From assembly GCA_036844945.1 (NCBI GenBank), contig DAIUEV010000002.1, positions 54,568 through 118,567 on the forward strand: a stretch of 64,000 nucleotides of DNA. The letters are read 5' to 3'. The position numbers and the translations under genes were made by a program. The stretch is from Palsa-461 sp036844945 (GTDB lineage Bacteria > Actinomycetota > Acidimicrobiia > Acidimicrobiales > RAAP-2). A model generated the notes under the pieces. The model was not told the origin of the DNA, ran no database searches, and was given only the letters and a program-made list of their open reading frames with translations. The stretch's first letter is position 1. Every line of letters begins with the position of its first letter. Below, piece after piece: positions 25,153 through 33,785 of the stretch.

Positions 25153-26070
25153 ATGGATCCGTACATCGTCCTCGGCGGCGCCGTCGTCGGGTACTTGGTT
25201 GGGATGACTGGCGCCGGCGGTGGGGCGCTCATGACCCCGATGCTGGTGCTGCTCTTCCACGTGAAAGCGTCGACCGCCATCTTCAGTGACCTCGTCGCGT
25301 CTGTCGTGATGCGTCCGATCGGTGCGACCGTCCACCTCCGCAAGGGCACCGTCAATCTTCGACTCGTCGGGTGGATGGTCGTCGGGTCGGTGCCCGCGGC
25401 GTTCCTCGGCACCTACATCCTCCACCTCTTCGGTGACACGAAGACCGCAGAGGACAACGTGCAGCACGCTCTTGGTGGTGCCTTGTTGCTGGGCGCCGCC
25501 GCGATGCTCCTGCGTCAGTTCCTCGACCGACGCAATGAGCGTCCCCGTGATGCCGTCGTGCAAGACCTCGTGCTCCGACCGCTCGCGTCGATCCTGATCG
25601 GAGTGGTCGGCGGGCTGGTCGTCGGCATCACCTCGGTCGGCTCCGGGTCACTCATGATCGTCCTCCTTCTCTTCGTGTATCCCGAGATCGGTGCCAAGCA
25701 ACTGGTGGGAACGGACCTCGCCCAGGCGGTGCCGCTCACCTGCGCTGCTGCGCTCGGTGCGGTCGCGTTCGGCCATGTGGAGCTGTCAGTGACCGGCTCG
25801 CTCGTGGTCGGCGGGGTGCCGGGTGTGCTCATCGGCTCGCTCGTGTCCTCGAGGGCCCCCGACCGGTTGGTCCGGCCCGTGATCACGGTCGTGATCCTGG
25901 CGTCTGGCCTGAAGTATGTGGGTGTCGGGACGTCGGCGCTCGGCTGGTCCCTCTGCGGTCTCCTGCTGGTGGGGGCGGCGCTGTGGCTCCTCGGCGGTCC
26001 GGGCCGTCGTTCGGTCGAGGCCGCCGGTCCAGGCACGGAGGACCCGGCACAGGCGGTCGACACGACCTAA
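25153..26070 (+). CDS. TauE/SafE (DUF81) family permease
   Basis: A 305-residue membrane protein with about eight spans in two related halves. VGMTGAGGGALMTPMLVLLF and the second-half VGITSVGSGSLMIVLLLFVYP are the two family repeats. Members move sulfite, sulfoacetate or other organosulfur anions; the direction and substrate are not evident here. ATG 25153 lies 38 bp after the dehydrogenase gene. The C-terminus has a short polar tail. Confidence 0.85.
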   Translation: MDPYIVLGGAVVGYLVGMTGAGGGALMTPMLVLLFHVKASTAIFSDLVASVVMRPIGATVHLRKGTVNLRLVGWMVVGSVPAAFLGTYILHLFGDTKTAEDNVQHALGGALLLGAAAMLLRQFLDRRNERPRDAVVQDLVLRPLASILIGVVGGLVVGITSVGSGSLMIVLLLFVYPEIGAKQLVGTDLAQAVPLTCAAALGAVAFGHVELSVTGSLVVGGVPGVLIGSLVSSRAPDRLVRPVITVVILASGLKYVGVGTSALGWSLCGLLLVGAALWLLGGPGRRSVEAAGPGTEDPAQAVDTT

Positions 26071-26072
26071 AA

Positions 26073-26086
26073 GTCCTGTTCAGGAC
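26073..26086 (+). terminator. Weak palindromic hairpin just after the TauE-type gene
   Basis: GTCCTG-tt-CAGGAC starts two bases after the stop codon. The stem would be five pairs with a 4-nt loop and has no U-tract, so it is a weak terminator or an operator-like dyad. The stretch 26087-26350 shows nothing I can annotate. Confidence 0.3.
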
Positions 26087-26350
26087 GCCACAGGAGCCGG
26101 TTATAGTGTCCGGAGCCGCCAGGGAGACGACGTCGGACGGGCGCTTCAGGCGCCGCCGACCGGTGCACCGACCCGGACCCCCCACCTGTAGCCCTCGGGT
26201 CGCGTGCGGGCTCGCTGGCCGGCGAATCATGCTCGAAGCCCCCCCAATCGGCGCCCTTCGCCGGGCGCCCGCAGCCCCCTCGGATCATCGGTCCGCGCCC
26301 CGGCGGCGAGCCGGCCGCGCCCCGACGCCGGTTCAGGCGGACCCGGGCGC

Positions 26351-26480
26351 CCCCATCGCACCTGGCGTTGCGATGGGGAGAGAGATACCCGCAACCGAGG
26401 TTTCCAAAGCCTCGGCCGAGGGCATTTGTGGAGGGTCGCCCCTGGGCTAAGTGCCTCGGGCTAACCGAATCTCCGCCCCC
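26351..26480 (+). promoter_or_regulatory. Predicted structured 5' leader upstream of the Rpf-like gene
   Basis: Several stems are packed into 130 nt. CCCCATCGCA (26351-26360) pairs perfectly with TGCGATGGGG (26369-26378). CCGAGG (26395-26400) pairs with CCTCGG (26410-26415). CCGAGGGCA (26416-26424) pairs with TGCCTCGG (26452-26459) with one bulge. GAGAT (26382-26386) can close the domain with ATCTC (26469-26473). The ribosome-binding site is 125 nt further downstream. Actinobacterial rpf genes are often under ydaO (c-di-AMP) riboswitches, but the hallmark GGGGTGAATC and GACAGCTAAC strings are not found, so no class is assigned. Confidence 0.4.
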
Positions 26481-26616
26481 GTAACCGGCACGGCAGACTG
26501 ACTGCCCCGGCGCCCTCCTTCGTATCGAGGGCCACACGACCGGTGAGCGAAGCACCAAAGCGGCGATCAGCCCACGCAACCCCGATCAGCCCACCCGGGC
26601 GACGAAAGGAGCGGAC

Positions 26617-27219
26617 GTGGACATCCGCCGTATCGATCTCACGCCGCGGTCGCTGGAGCGACCCCGGCCCAATCTCAGGAAGCTAGGACGACGAGCACTC
26701 CCCTTTGTGCTCGCCATCGTCCCGGTCGGATTCGTTGTCATGACATTGCAGCCGCAGGCCTCACCAGCCTCGGCTCAGTTCGCCGCCAACGACCTCTCCC
26801 AGGCGGCGCTGACGCTACCGATCCACGCGGCCATGTATGACGCGTCGCTGCGGGTGGCTGCGGCCAATGGCCTGTCGCCGGCGCTCGCATCACCCCCACC
26901 GGCCCCTGTCGTGACCCCGACGGCGCCAAGCGAACCGACCGCGCCGCAGCCCGACGTCGACACCTCGAGCGCCGCCGCGTGGGCGGTGAGCCCCGGTGTT
27001 GCCTGCATCCGCCAAGCCGAGTCGGGTGACAACTACGGCGAGAACACCGGCAACGGTTACTACGGCGCCTACCAGGACTCGCTCTCGACCTGGGAGGGGG
27101 CCGGCGGGACCGGCCTTCCGTGCGACGCTCCTCCCGCGGTCCAGGACCAGATCAACTACCAGATCTATCTGAGCGGCGGATGGGGCCAGTGGAGCACTGC
27201 CGCCGGATGCGGTCTGTAG
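26617..27219 (+). CDS. Secreted protein with Rpf/transglycosylase-like domain
   Basis: A 200-residue exported protein. A basic N-terminus and a hydrophobic signal (ALPFVLAIVPVGFVVMTL) lead to a Pro/Thr/Ala-rich linker (about 88-120). The C-terminal 70 residues, from CIRQAESGDNYGENTGNGYYG to the end, are a lysozyme-like fold of the resuscitation-promoting-factor type; the Glu in RQAESGDNY is the expected catalytic residue and three Cys may form disulfide links. GTG 26617 has AAAGGAG upstream. It should cut peptidoglycan outside the cell during growth or revival. Confidence 0.85.
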   Translation: MDIRRIDLTPRSLERPRPNLRKLGRRALPFVLAIVPVGFVVMTLQPQASPASAQFAANDLSQAALTLPIHAAMYDASLRVAAANGLSPALASPPPAPVVTPTAPSEPTAPQPDVDTSSAAAWAVSPGVACIRQAESGDNYGENTGNGYYGAYQDSLSTWEGAGGTGLPCDAPPAVQDQINYQIYLSGGWGQWSTAAGCGL

Positions 27220-27272
27220 GCGGAGCTCCGACGCGACGCGCCGAGAGCTCCCAGAGACGCCCGCGTTAGTCG

Positions 27273-27293
27273 TTCGTTCCGGTCGGGAACGAA
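27273..27293. terminator. Bidirectional terminator between Rpf-like and P450 genes
   Basis: TTCGTTCC (27273-27280) and GGAACGAA (27286-27293) make a perfect 8-bp stem with a 5-nt loop in the 84-bp gap between two convergent stops. Confidence 0.65.
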
Positions 27294-27303
27294 TCGAGCG
27301 CCA

Positions 27304-28518
27304 TCACCAGGCCAGCGTCAGATCCTTCACGTGTCGCAGGCCGGGCGGGTACTGAAGGTCTTCATGGCCGGGCTTGATCCGGTACTCGGGGATACGGCGG
27401 TGCCACTCGCGCAGCGTGACGCGCAGTTCCCGCCGCGCGAGGTGGGAGCCGAGGCAGCGGTGAACGCCCCCGCCGAACGCGATGTGCGGGTTCTTCTCGC
27501 GGTCGAATCGCACGTCGAAAGCGTCCGGGTATTCGGCAGGGTCGACGTTGGCCGCGCCGTAGCTGACGAGGATGGCGGTTCCCTCCGTGACGATCTGACC
27601 ATTCGGGAACTCGACGTCCCGGGTCGCCACGCGGGGGGGACCACCCGGGACCGGAGACTCCCATCGCAACAGCTCCTCCACCGCACTCGGTATGACCTCA
27701 GGATGTTCGACGATCTCACGTCGATGCTCGGGATGAGTCGCCAAGAAGGCGTAGAAGCAGGTCAGCGTGTCGCTCACTGTGTCCAGGCCGGCGATGAGGA
27801 AAAGGAAGCAGATGTCCAAGATGTCGTTGTGGCTGAGCGTCTCACCGTCGATCTCGACCGACAAGAACCGGGTGATGATGTCGTCCGCCGGTTCCTTCTT
27901 GCGGAGTTCGATCAGGTCGCCGAAGTACTCGTAGATCTCCTGGCCGGTCTTGTTCATGACGGCCCGACGCTTGTCAATGTCGAACATCGCGTCGGGGTCG
28001 AGCTTCTCGGGGTGCAGGATCCCGTCGCGAAGGTGGAGAAACATCGGCAGCTTCGTCTCGTCAAGCCCGATGAGACCCAGGAAGACTGCGGTTGGGAAGA
28101 GGTCGGCGAACTCATCGGTGAAGTTGCACTCACCCCGATCGATGAAGGTGTCGATGAGAGCGTTCACCCGCCGGGTGATGTCCTCCTCGTGGCGGTCCAT
28201 CGCCCGGGGCGTGAACAGGGGATCGAGCAGCTTGCGGTACCCCGAATGCTTCGGGGGATCCACATTGAGCGGGATGAGCGGTCGCACGTTCCCGAGGCTC
28301 ATCTCGACCTGGGAGGAGAACAGCGCCGGGTTCCGGAGCACGTACTCGGTGGTCGAGCGCGAGAAGCTCATCGCGATGCCAGGGCTGGGCAGGAGAAGGC
28401 CGCCCTGGTCGATCAGCTCGCGGTAGGTCGGCTGAGGCGCCTTCAGGTCCAGCAGCGCCTGCATCCCCAATTGGGAATATGCGTTGGATTCTTCATTCTC
28501 GGCTACGTCGTCCGTCAT
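27304..28518 (-). CDS. Cytochrome P450
   Basis: A 404-residue soluble bacterial P450. The I-helix oxygen-activation motif AGLDT is at 243-247, the K-helix ExxR at 282-285 (EELLRW) and the heme loop FGGGVHRCLG at 348-357 with Cys355 as axial ligand. Length and the N-terminal region suit class I P450s that need separate ferredoxin and reductase, neither of which is nearby. ATG 28518. The neighbours (amidohydrolase, dioxygenase, formaldehyde dehydrogenase) suggest a role in breaking down or demethylating an organic compound. Confidence 0.92.
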   Translation of the reverse strand: MTDDVAENEESNAYSQLGMQALLDLKAPQPTYRELIDQGGLLLPSPGIAMSFSRSTTEYVLRNPALFSSQVEMSLGNVRPLIPLNVDPPKHSGYRKLLDPLFTPRAMDRHEEDITRRVNALIDTFIDRGECNFTDEFADLFPTAVFLGLIGLDETKLPMFLHLRDGILHPEKLDPDAMFDIDKRRAVMNKTGQEIYEYFGDLIELRKKEPADDIITRFLSVEIDGETLSHNDILDICFLFLIAGLDTVSDTLTCFYAFLATHPEHRREIVEHPEVIPSAVEELLRWESPVPGGPPRVATRDVEFPNGQIVTEGTAILVSYGAANVDPAEYPDAFDVRFDREKNPHIAFGGGVHRCLGSHLARRELRVTLREWHRRIPEYRIKPGHEDLQYPPGLRHVKDLTLAW

Positions 28519-29015
28519 CGCACCCCCTGGTCAGGACCGAGCGCCTGAACACTAACGCCGGTCAGGTTGGGCCTGGCGGCGGCCTCACCCCCGGGGTGTG
28601 CCCCGGTTGGTGCTCACCATCCGAGGGCCTGCACAGCCGGGTCCTGCCTCGCCCGTACGTGACGAGGATGCGGGCGACTGGTCGCCACAACGAGCCAGTC
28701 CGTCCGGGCCAGCCTCATCTGAGCCTGGCGACGTCAAGGCCGGACTCCCATCACCGGCGTCGGCACAACTCTCGACCGTGACGACGTGTGTCATCGTCCG
28801 CCAGATATGGCGAGGTCGCCGGGGGAAGCTTGCGCTTCCAGCGAAGGAGGACCGATCGAAGGGCTGGCCGAGGGAGGTGCGTCTCGACACCTCGTTGGAC
28901 CCGAGGCGTACCGTTTCGATGGCGACGGCGCCGTCGGAGTCCATCTCGACTTATCCTTCGCCTGGGCTCAGAATTTCGGCGTGGCCCGTCTGAATTCCTA
29001 TCGAGGGAGGTAGGG
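28519..29015. other. Divergent promoter region between P450 and amidohydrolase genes, with a possible small ORF
   Basis: The 497-bp gap separates divergent genes and must hold both promoters. A plus-strand frame from GTG 28786 to TAG 29013 (75 codons) has codon use like the amidohydrolase in its second half and ends two bases before that gene's ATG; its product matches no family I know, and no good ribosome site precedes it. It may be a leader peptide, a decayed gene end or chance. Confidence 0.25.
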
Positions 29016-30386
29016 ATGTCCGAGCGGCTGATGATTTTCTCGTGCGACAGCCACGTGGGAGGGCCACCCGAGTTCTATAGGGACTACATCGACCCGCGCT
29101 ATCGCGATGCGCTGGACGGGTTGTCTGCTGAGAACGACTTGTGGTCGGGGCAGACCTTCTGGCACGGGTTCCAGCGAGGTCAGAGCCTCGATCGCTATGG
29201 CGTCTTCGATGCCAAGCGACTTCTCGAGGAGATGGACGCCGACGGCGTTGCGGGCCAGTTGCTCCTGAATGGGCACGGCTTGGCGACGACGCCGTTCTTT
29301 TCCATTTCGAACGATGTCTATCCCCCAGAGTTGCGCGCCGCCGGCGCGAAGGCTTTTCACCGGTGGTTGTTGGATTTCGCCTCCGAGGGGGATGGCCGAC
29401 TGGCTCCTGTCGCCGACCCGGGTCCGTGTCTCGATCTCGACGCCACGGTGGAAGAGCTGAAGTGGGCCGCCGAGGCTGGCTTCGTCGGGGTGTTCATGCC
29501 CGGCACGGTGCACGACCCGGCCCTTCCCGAGCTTCACGACCCGTACTTCGATCGGTTCTGGGCCGCGTGTCAAGAGCTCGGTCTCGGTCTCGTCATTCAT
29601 GCGGCGTTCGGTTCCCAACAGGGACGGATCCTCGACATGCTGCGTCAGAAGAGCCGCATGAAAGAAGAGCTCGTCTCGAAGAACCCGGAGTTCGCCTCGC
29701 TCGACGTGAGCTCGCTGACCGCCCACGAAATGCTCGAACTGGGAGGCGGGACGCCGGAGAGCATGACGGCGCGATTCGGGGCCAACGCGCTGCACAGTGG
29801 ACGGCGGGCGCTGGCGCATCTGATGGTCGGGGGCGTGTTCGACCGCTTCCCAGCCCTAAAGGTCTTGCTTATCGAATTGCGAGCGGACTGGCTCCCAGCC
29901 ACCCTGGCCCGGCTCGACGCGCAGGCGGCGAAGGTGGCCCCGGGGTTGAGACTGAAGCCGAGCGAGTACTTCAAGCGCAACTGTTGGATCGCGCCGAGCT
30001 CACCGCGGCCATCGGAGGTGGCCATGAGACGAGACATTGGGATCGACAAGTTCCTGTTTGCCACCGATTATCCGCACCCTGAAGGCACCTGGCCAGACAC
30101 GTTCCAGTGGCTCCGCGCCATCTTTCGCAACGTGCCCGAGGACGAGCTGCGCCTGATCCTTGGTCAGAACGCAGTGGCATGCCTGGGGCTCGACCAGGCG
30201 AAGCTGCAGACGGCGGCTGACCGCATCGGCCCGCGACCAACGGAGATCTACGACGACCGGAGCGACGTCGATCCCGCCCTGATCGACGCGTTCAACCGCC
30301 GCTCCGGGTTCAAGAAGCGCGCCGAGCAGGTCGACCTCGCGGAAGTGGGGGGTTGGATCGAGGACTGCGCGACGGCCGTTGGTTGA
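29016..30386 (+). CDS. Amidohydrolase-2 family metal-dependent hydrolase/decarboxylase
   Basis: A 456-residue TIM-barrel protein of the amidohydrolase_2 family, which includes ACMSD-type decarboxylases and hydrolases. The N-terminal metal motif is Asp11-Ser-His13 (FSCDSHVGGPPEF), a mid-chain His lies in GLVIHAAFG, and the C-terminal ATDYPHPEG carries the conserved Asp and His. GLFMPG-like barrel strands (GFVGVFMPG) lie between. ATG 29016 has GGGAGG five bases upstream. Codon use is slightly less GC-biased than in the neighbours. Substrate unknown; many relatives act on aromatic acids or ring-opened products. Confidence 0.85.
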   Translation: MSERLMIFSCDSHVGGPPEFYRDYIDPRYRDALDGLSAENDLWSGQTFWHGFQRGQSLDRYGVFDAKRLLEEMDADGVAGQLLLNGHGLATTPFFSISNDVYPPELRAAGAKAFHRWLLDFASEGDGRLAPVADPGPCLDLDATVEELKWAAEAGFVGVFMPGTVHDPALPELHDPYFDRFWAACQELGLGLVIHAAFGSQQGRILDMLRQKSRMKEELVSKNPEFASLDVSSLTAHEMLELGGGTPESMTARFGANALHSGRRALAHLMVGGVFDRFPALKVLLIELRADWLPATLARLDAQAAKVAPGLRLKPSEYFKRNCWIAPSSPRPSEVAMRRDIGIDKFLFATDYPHPEGTWPDTFQWLRAIFRNVPEDELRLILGQNAVACLGLDQAKLQTAADRIGPRPTEIYDDRSDVDPALIDAFNRRSGFKKRAEQVDLAEVGGWIEDCATAVG

Positions 30387-30471
30387 CGCGGGCGCCCGGT
30401 CCGGAGCCGGCCATGGGCGACCTTCCCCGGACCGTGGTGCCAGGCCCGGTGACCGGCCGGAGTCTCGGGGA

Positions 30472-31290
30472 CTACCGCACCCGCGCCCGCGACGGGCCGA
30501 GGTGGCTGTCGGCTGGAGTTCCCGCAGTTACGGTCGCGCCCACCATTTGGCGGGGTCGACCACTTGCGTTGGGTGCGACGCAGTGAAAGACGTGGACGTG
30601 GGTGATGACAACGTCACCGGGCTGCCCGGTGAGTTCCACGAGTTCGACGGGAACGCCGTCAATATCGTGGGCGACCCCGATCATTTCCCGGCCGTTTTCG
30701 GACTCATCGCCGCCGCGGTAAAGCCTTTGCAGCCATGGATCCTGTCTCATGAACTTGCCCCAGGTGACGGAGTTTCCCCCGGTCCCAGGCGGAAGGGTGG
30801 CGGAATAGCGGTCCACCAGCCGGTGGGACCCCGACAGCAGTAACGTGCCGCCTCCCTCCGGTGGCACCTCATCGAAGAAGGCGAACAGCCTGACCGTGGA
30901 CACCGGCCAGGTGGGACGTTCGAACCCGCAGTCCATGTGCCAGCCTCCCCGCGGCAGGATCCATGGACCCTCGGTGGGGAAGGAGAGGAGAACCTGCGAG
31001 CCCGACTTCGCGGGAGCCCAACCGGTGTCGGAGAAGATGGTGTCGAGAGCGGCGGATACGGCGGAACTGCCGAGGAGGGGCACGAAGGCGGGATTGCGTT
31101 TGAGACCCTTCAGGCTCACCGCGCCTGGTCGCGGCCACGTCGCGGGATCTTCAGGCCGGACGCTGGCTCGGCGCTCCATATATCCCCAGACCGCCTTGCT
31201 GATCGCCGCCGCTTGGTCGCGGCTGAAGGCGCCATCGAGCCGAACCACGCCGGTCTCCCTGAAGCCAACCCTCAGCTCCTCGACCTCCAT
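30472..31290 (-). CDS. Phytanoyl-CoA dioxygenase (PhyH) family Fe(II)/2-oxoglutarate oxygenase
   Basis: A 272-residue double-stranded beta-helix oxygenase. His118-x-Asp120 (GGWHMDCG) gives two iron ligands, and the distal His is in VFHCVAPNASGRPR (His236), with Arg nearby to bind 2-oxoglutarate. GGGTLLLSGSHRLV is the usual family loop. ATG 31290 has only a weak upstream site. It reads toward the amidohydrolase and lies downstream of the mycothiol-dependent dehydrogenase. Such enzymes hydroxylate and some demethylate substrates, releasing formaldehyde. Confidence 0.85.
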   Translation of the reverse strand: MEVEELRVGFRETGVVRLDGAFSRDQAAAISKAVWGYMERRASVRPEDPATWPRPGAVSLKGLKRNPAFVPLLGSSAVSAALDTIFSDTGWAPAKSGSQVLLSFPTEGPWILPRGGWHMDCGFERPTWPVSTVRLFAFFDEVPPEGGGTLLLSGSHRLVDRYSATLPPGTGGNSVTWGKFMRQDPWLQRLYRGGDESENGREMIGVAHDIDGVPVELVELTGQPGDVVITHVHVFHCVAPNASGRPRQMVGATVTAGTPADSHLGPSRARVR

Positions 31291-31366
31291 TGAGACATTC
31301 TGCGCCCCAAACGGAGAGTTGGCCGACCGTCGATCCTTCGGTGTGGCTTCGGCCGAGATGGCGCGC

Positions 31367-32449
31367 CTACAAGACCACCACTGAGCGCAGCACCTCGCCG
31401 CGCTCCATCTTGTGGAAAGCCTCCTCGACGCCGTCCAGATCGATCGTCTCGGACACAAACCTCTCCAGGGGGAGCCGGCCATCGAGGTGGAGGTCGACGA
31501 GCTTCGGGAAGTCGCGGCTCGGGAGGCAGTCCCCGTACCAGCTGGGCCGGATCCGGCCGCCCCGCCCGAACAACTCGATGAACGGGAGCTCGATGCGCAT
31601 GTCCGGGGTCGGCACGCCCACCTGGACGAGCGTGCCGGCGAGGTCGCGCGCGTAGAAGGCCTGCTCGAAGACCTTCGGATTGCCCACGGCCTCGATGCAG
31701 ACATCGGCGCCGTTTCCTCCGGTGGCCGCCCGGACCGCCTCGACCGGATCCTCGGCGGACGCGTCGACGACGTAGGTGGCTCCGAAATCGCGCGCCCACG
31801 CGAGCTTGCGTGGGTCGAGGTCGATCCCGATGATCGTGGTTGCGCCGGCGAGACGGGCACCGGCGATCGCGGCGTCGCCCACCCCGCCGCAGCCGAAGAC
31901 CGCCACGCTGTCGCCCGGTGCGACCTCGCCGGTCAGCATCGCGGCACCGAGCCCGGCCATGACCCCGCAGCCGAGCAGGCCGGCCACCTCGGGTCGTTCC
32001 GCCGGGTTGACCTTGGTGCACTGGCCCGCCGCCACGAGGGTCTTCTCGGCGAACGCGCCGATCCCGAGGGCGGGAGCAAGCGGATGGCCGTCGAGGGTCA
32101 TCTTCTGGGCCGCGTTGTGGGTGGAGAAGCAGTACCACGGCCGCCCCCGCCGGCACGACCGGCACTGGCCGCACACCGCCCTCCAGTTGAGGATCACGAA
32201 ATCCCCCGGGCTCGGATCGGCGACCCCCGCGCCGACGGCCTCGACAACGCCCGCCGCCTCGTGTCCGAGGAGGAAGGGAAACTCGTCGTTGATCCCGCCC
32301 TCTCGGTAGTGCAGGTCGGTGTGGCACACCCCGCAGGCCTGCACCCTGACCAGTGCCTCACCCGGGCCGGGATCGGGCACCTCGATGGTCACCACCTCGA
32401 CCGGAGCACTCACCTTCCTCGCCACCACGCCCCGCACTGTTTGGCTCAC
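31367..32449 (-). CDS. mscR: S-(hydroxymethyl)mycothiol dehydrogenase
   Basis: A 360-residue zinc-dependent medium-chain dehydrogenase that oxidises the formaldehyde-mycothiol adduct with NAD+. The start MSQTVRGVVARK, the stretches GVCHTDLHYREGGINDE, GDFVILNWRAVCGQC and GTLVQVGVPTPDM are characteristic of this enzyme. Catalytic zinc ligands include Cys42 and His63; the structural zinc lobe uses Cys93, Cys96, Cys99 and Cys107. The nucleotide site is VFGCGGVGDAA. GTG 32449 has GGAGGGAGG four bases upstream. It implies mycothiol in this organism and fits detoxification of formaldehyde released by nearby oxygenases. Confidence 0.9.
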   Translation of the reverse strand: MSQTVRGVVARKVSAPVEVVTIEVPDPGPGEALVRVQACGVCHTDLHYREGGINDEFPFLLGHEAAGVVEAVGAGVADPSPGDFVILNWRAVCGQCRSCRRGRPWYCFSTHNAAQKMTLDGHPLAPALGIGAFAEKTLVAAGQCTKVNPAERPEVAGLLGCGVMAGLGAAMLTGEVAPGDSVAVFGCGGVGDAAIAGARLAGATTIIGIDLDPRKLAWARDFGATYVVDASAEDPVEAVRAATGGNGADVCIEAVGNPKVFEQAFYARDLAGTLVQVGVPTPDMRIELPFIELFGRGGRIRPSWYGDCLPSRDFPKLVDLHLDGRLPLERFVSETIDLDGVEEAFHKMERGEVLRSVVVL

Positions 32450-32582
32450 GAGCCCTCCCTCCGGCCGAGCGGCCAGTTTCCCGCACCTCGCCCGGCCGAG
32501 CCCAAGCGCGCCGTCCGATCGTGTGCCCGTCCCGCGGCGACCGCGCCCGACTGAGCCTCCGGCCTGCCACGTAGGGTGGATC

Positions 32583-33038
32583 ATGGCCGACCGCTACCTC
32601 GCCCCCTCGTGGTTCACGCGCCACGTGTTCAATCGGGCGGTGGGCGGACTCACCGGGCTCGGTCTCAGCGTCTGGGGCTCGAGGGTGCTCGCTGTCCGGG
32701 GTCGGCGCTCACAGGAGTGGCGGACGACGCCGGTCAACCTGCTCACCTTCGAGAGCGCGCGCTATCTGGTCGCGCCGCGGGGCACCACCCAGTGGGTCCG
32801 CAACATCCGAGTCGCCGGTGGCGGCGAGCTCCGGCTGGGGCGCCGACGCGAGCCGATCTCGGTTCTCGAGGTGGCCGATGCCGACAAACCGCCGATCCTG
32901 CGCGCCTATCTGAAGCGGTGGCGCGCCGAGGTCGGGACCTTCTTCGAGGGGACCGGGCCGGACGCCAGCGACGCGCAGCTGCTCGCCATCGCCGCCAACC
33001 ACCCGGTGTTCCGGGTCACCCCTCCGGCCGGCGGCTAA
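32583..33038 (+). CDS. Deazaflavin (F420)-dependent nitroreductase-family oxidoreductase
   Basis: A 151-residue split-barrel protein. GLSVWGSRVLAVRGRRS and RTTPVNLLTFESARYLVAPRG are typical of the actinobacterial DUF385/Ddn-type family, whose members bind F420 and reduce varied substrates. ATG 32583 is divergent from the mycothiol-dependent dehydrogenase. Its 3' end overlaps the convergent GNAT gene by 23 bp. Substrate unknown. Confidence 0.83.
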   Translation: MADRYLAPSWFTRHVFNRAVGGLTGLGLSVWGSRVLAVRGRRSQEWRTTPVNLLTFESARYLVAPRGTTQWVRNIRVAGGGELRLGRRREPISVLEVADADKPPILRAYLKRWRAEVGTFFEGTGPDASDAQLLAIAANHPVFRVTPPAGG

Positions 33039-33678
33039 CCGCTGGCCCGGCGCGCCAGCGGGCCGCGCCGATCCGGTAGAGGACGTGGCGGGCCAGCCGG
33101 TGGCCGGCCAGCGCCGGGTGGTCGAAATCGTCATCCGGGGTCCGGGTCATACCCAGCCGCTCCATCACGGCACGCGACCGGATGTTCTGCTCGGTGGTGA
33201 AGGACACCACCTCATCGAGGTGGTGGGCGGAGAACCCCCGGTCGAGCGCCGCCGTCGCCGCCTCAGTCGCGTACCCCGAGCCCCAGGCCGACCGGGCGAG
33301 CCGCCACCCCACCTCCACCGCCGGGGTGAACGGGGCCTCGAACCCCGGCACCGAGAGACCGGTGAAGCCGAGGAGTCTGCCGCTCTCCTTTGCCTCGACC
33401 GCCCAGAGGCCGAACCCGTTGGCCGTAAAGCCGGCCTCGATTCGCTCGACGAGGGCGTCGCTCTCGGCACGGGTGAGGATCGACGGGAAGAACTCCATGA
33501 CCTCGCGGTCGCCGTTCATCGCTGCGAAGGGTTCGCGATCCTCGGGTCGCCAACGTCGGAGCATCAGGCGGGCAGTCTCGATCGGAGCGTCGGCAGCCGC
33601 GGGCAAGCCCGCCACGTTAGGCGCCGCCGCGGGGTGCTTAAGTCGGTCCGCCTTCCAGCAGTCATACGCCACCCTCAT
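33016..33678 (-). CDS. GNAT-family N-acetyltransferase (RimJ/RimL type)
   Basis: A 220-residue acetyltransferase. The core begins IETARLMLRRWRPEDREPFAA; the acetyl-CoA loop is in ARSAWGSGYATEAATAAL (Q/R-x-x-G-x-G/A type), and FTTEQNIRSRAVMERLGM is the standard last helix. About 30 N-terminal residues before the core are not conserved, so GTG 33615 is an alternative to ATG 33678. A short basic C-terminal tail overlaps the neighbouring gene's end. It may modify a ribosomal protein or small amine. Confidence 0.82.
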   Translation of the reverse strand: MRVAYDCWKADRLKHPAAAPNVAGLPAAADAPIETARLMLRRWRPEDREPFAAMNGDREVMEFFPSILTRAESDALVERIEAGFTANGFGLWAVEAKESGRLLGFTGLSVPGFEAPFTPAVEVGWRLARSAWGSGYATEAATAALDRGFSAHHLDEVVSFTTEQNIRSRAVMERLGMTRTPDDDFDHPALAGHRLARHVLYRIGAARWRAGPAVSRRPEG

Positions 33679-33705
33679 CGAACCGGCCGAAACGCCCCGA
33701 GCCCC

Positions 33706-33734
33706 GTGCACCCACCGGTGCACGACCCGTGCAC
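33706..33734. repeat. Three phased GTGCAC palindromes upstream of the GNAT gene
   Basis: GTGCAC occurs at 33706-33711, 33718-33723 and 33729-33734, with 12- and 11-bp periods, so the sites lie on one face of the helix. They sit 28-56 bp upstream of ATG 33678, where a repressor or activator array could act. Confidence 0.4.
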
Positions 33735-33785
33735 GAGTCGCGAGCGTGTGATGGACATCGCGGTGAACGCCCCGAGGTGGATCCG

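Noticed and set aside
26067..26579. A 170-residue minus-strand open frame upstream of the Rpf-like gene
   Set aside because: Arg/Gly-rich with no domain; the region forms RNA stems in the direction of the downstream gene.
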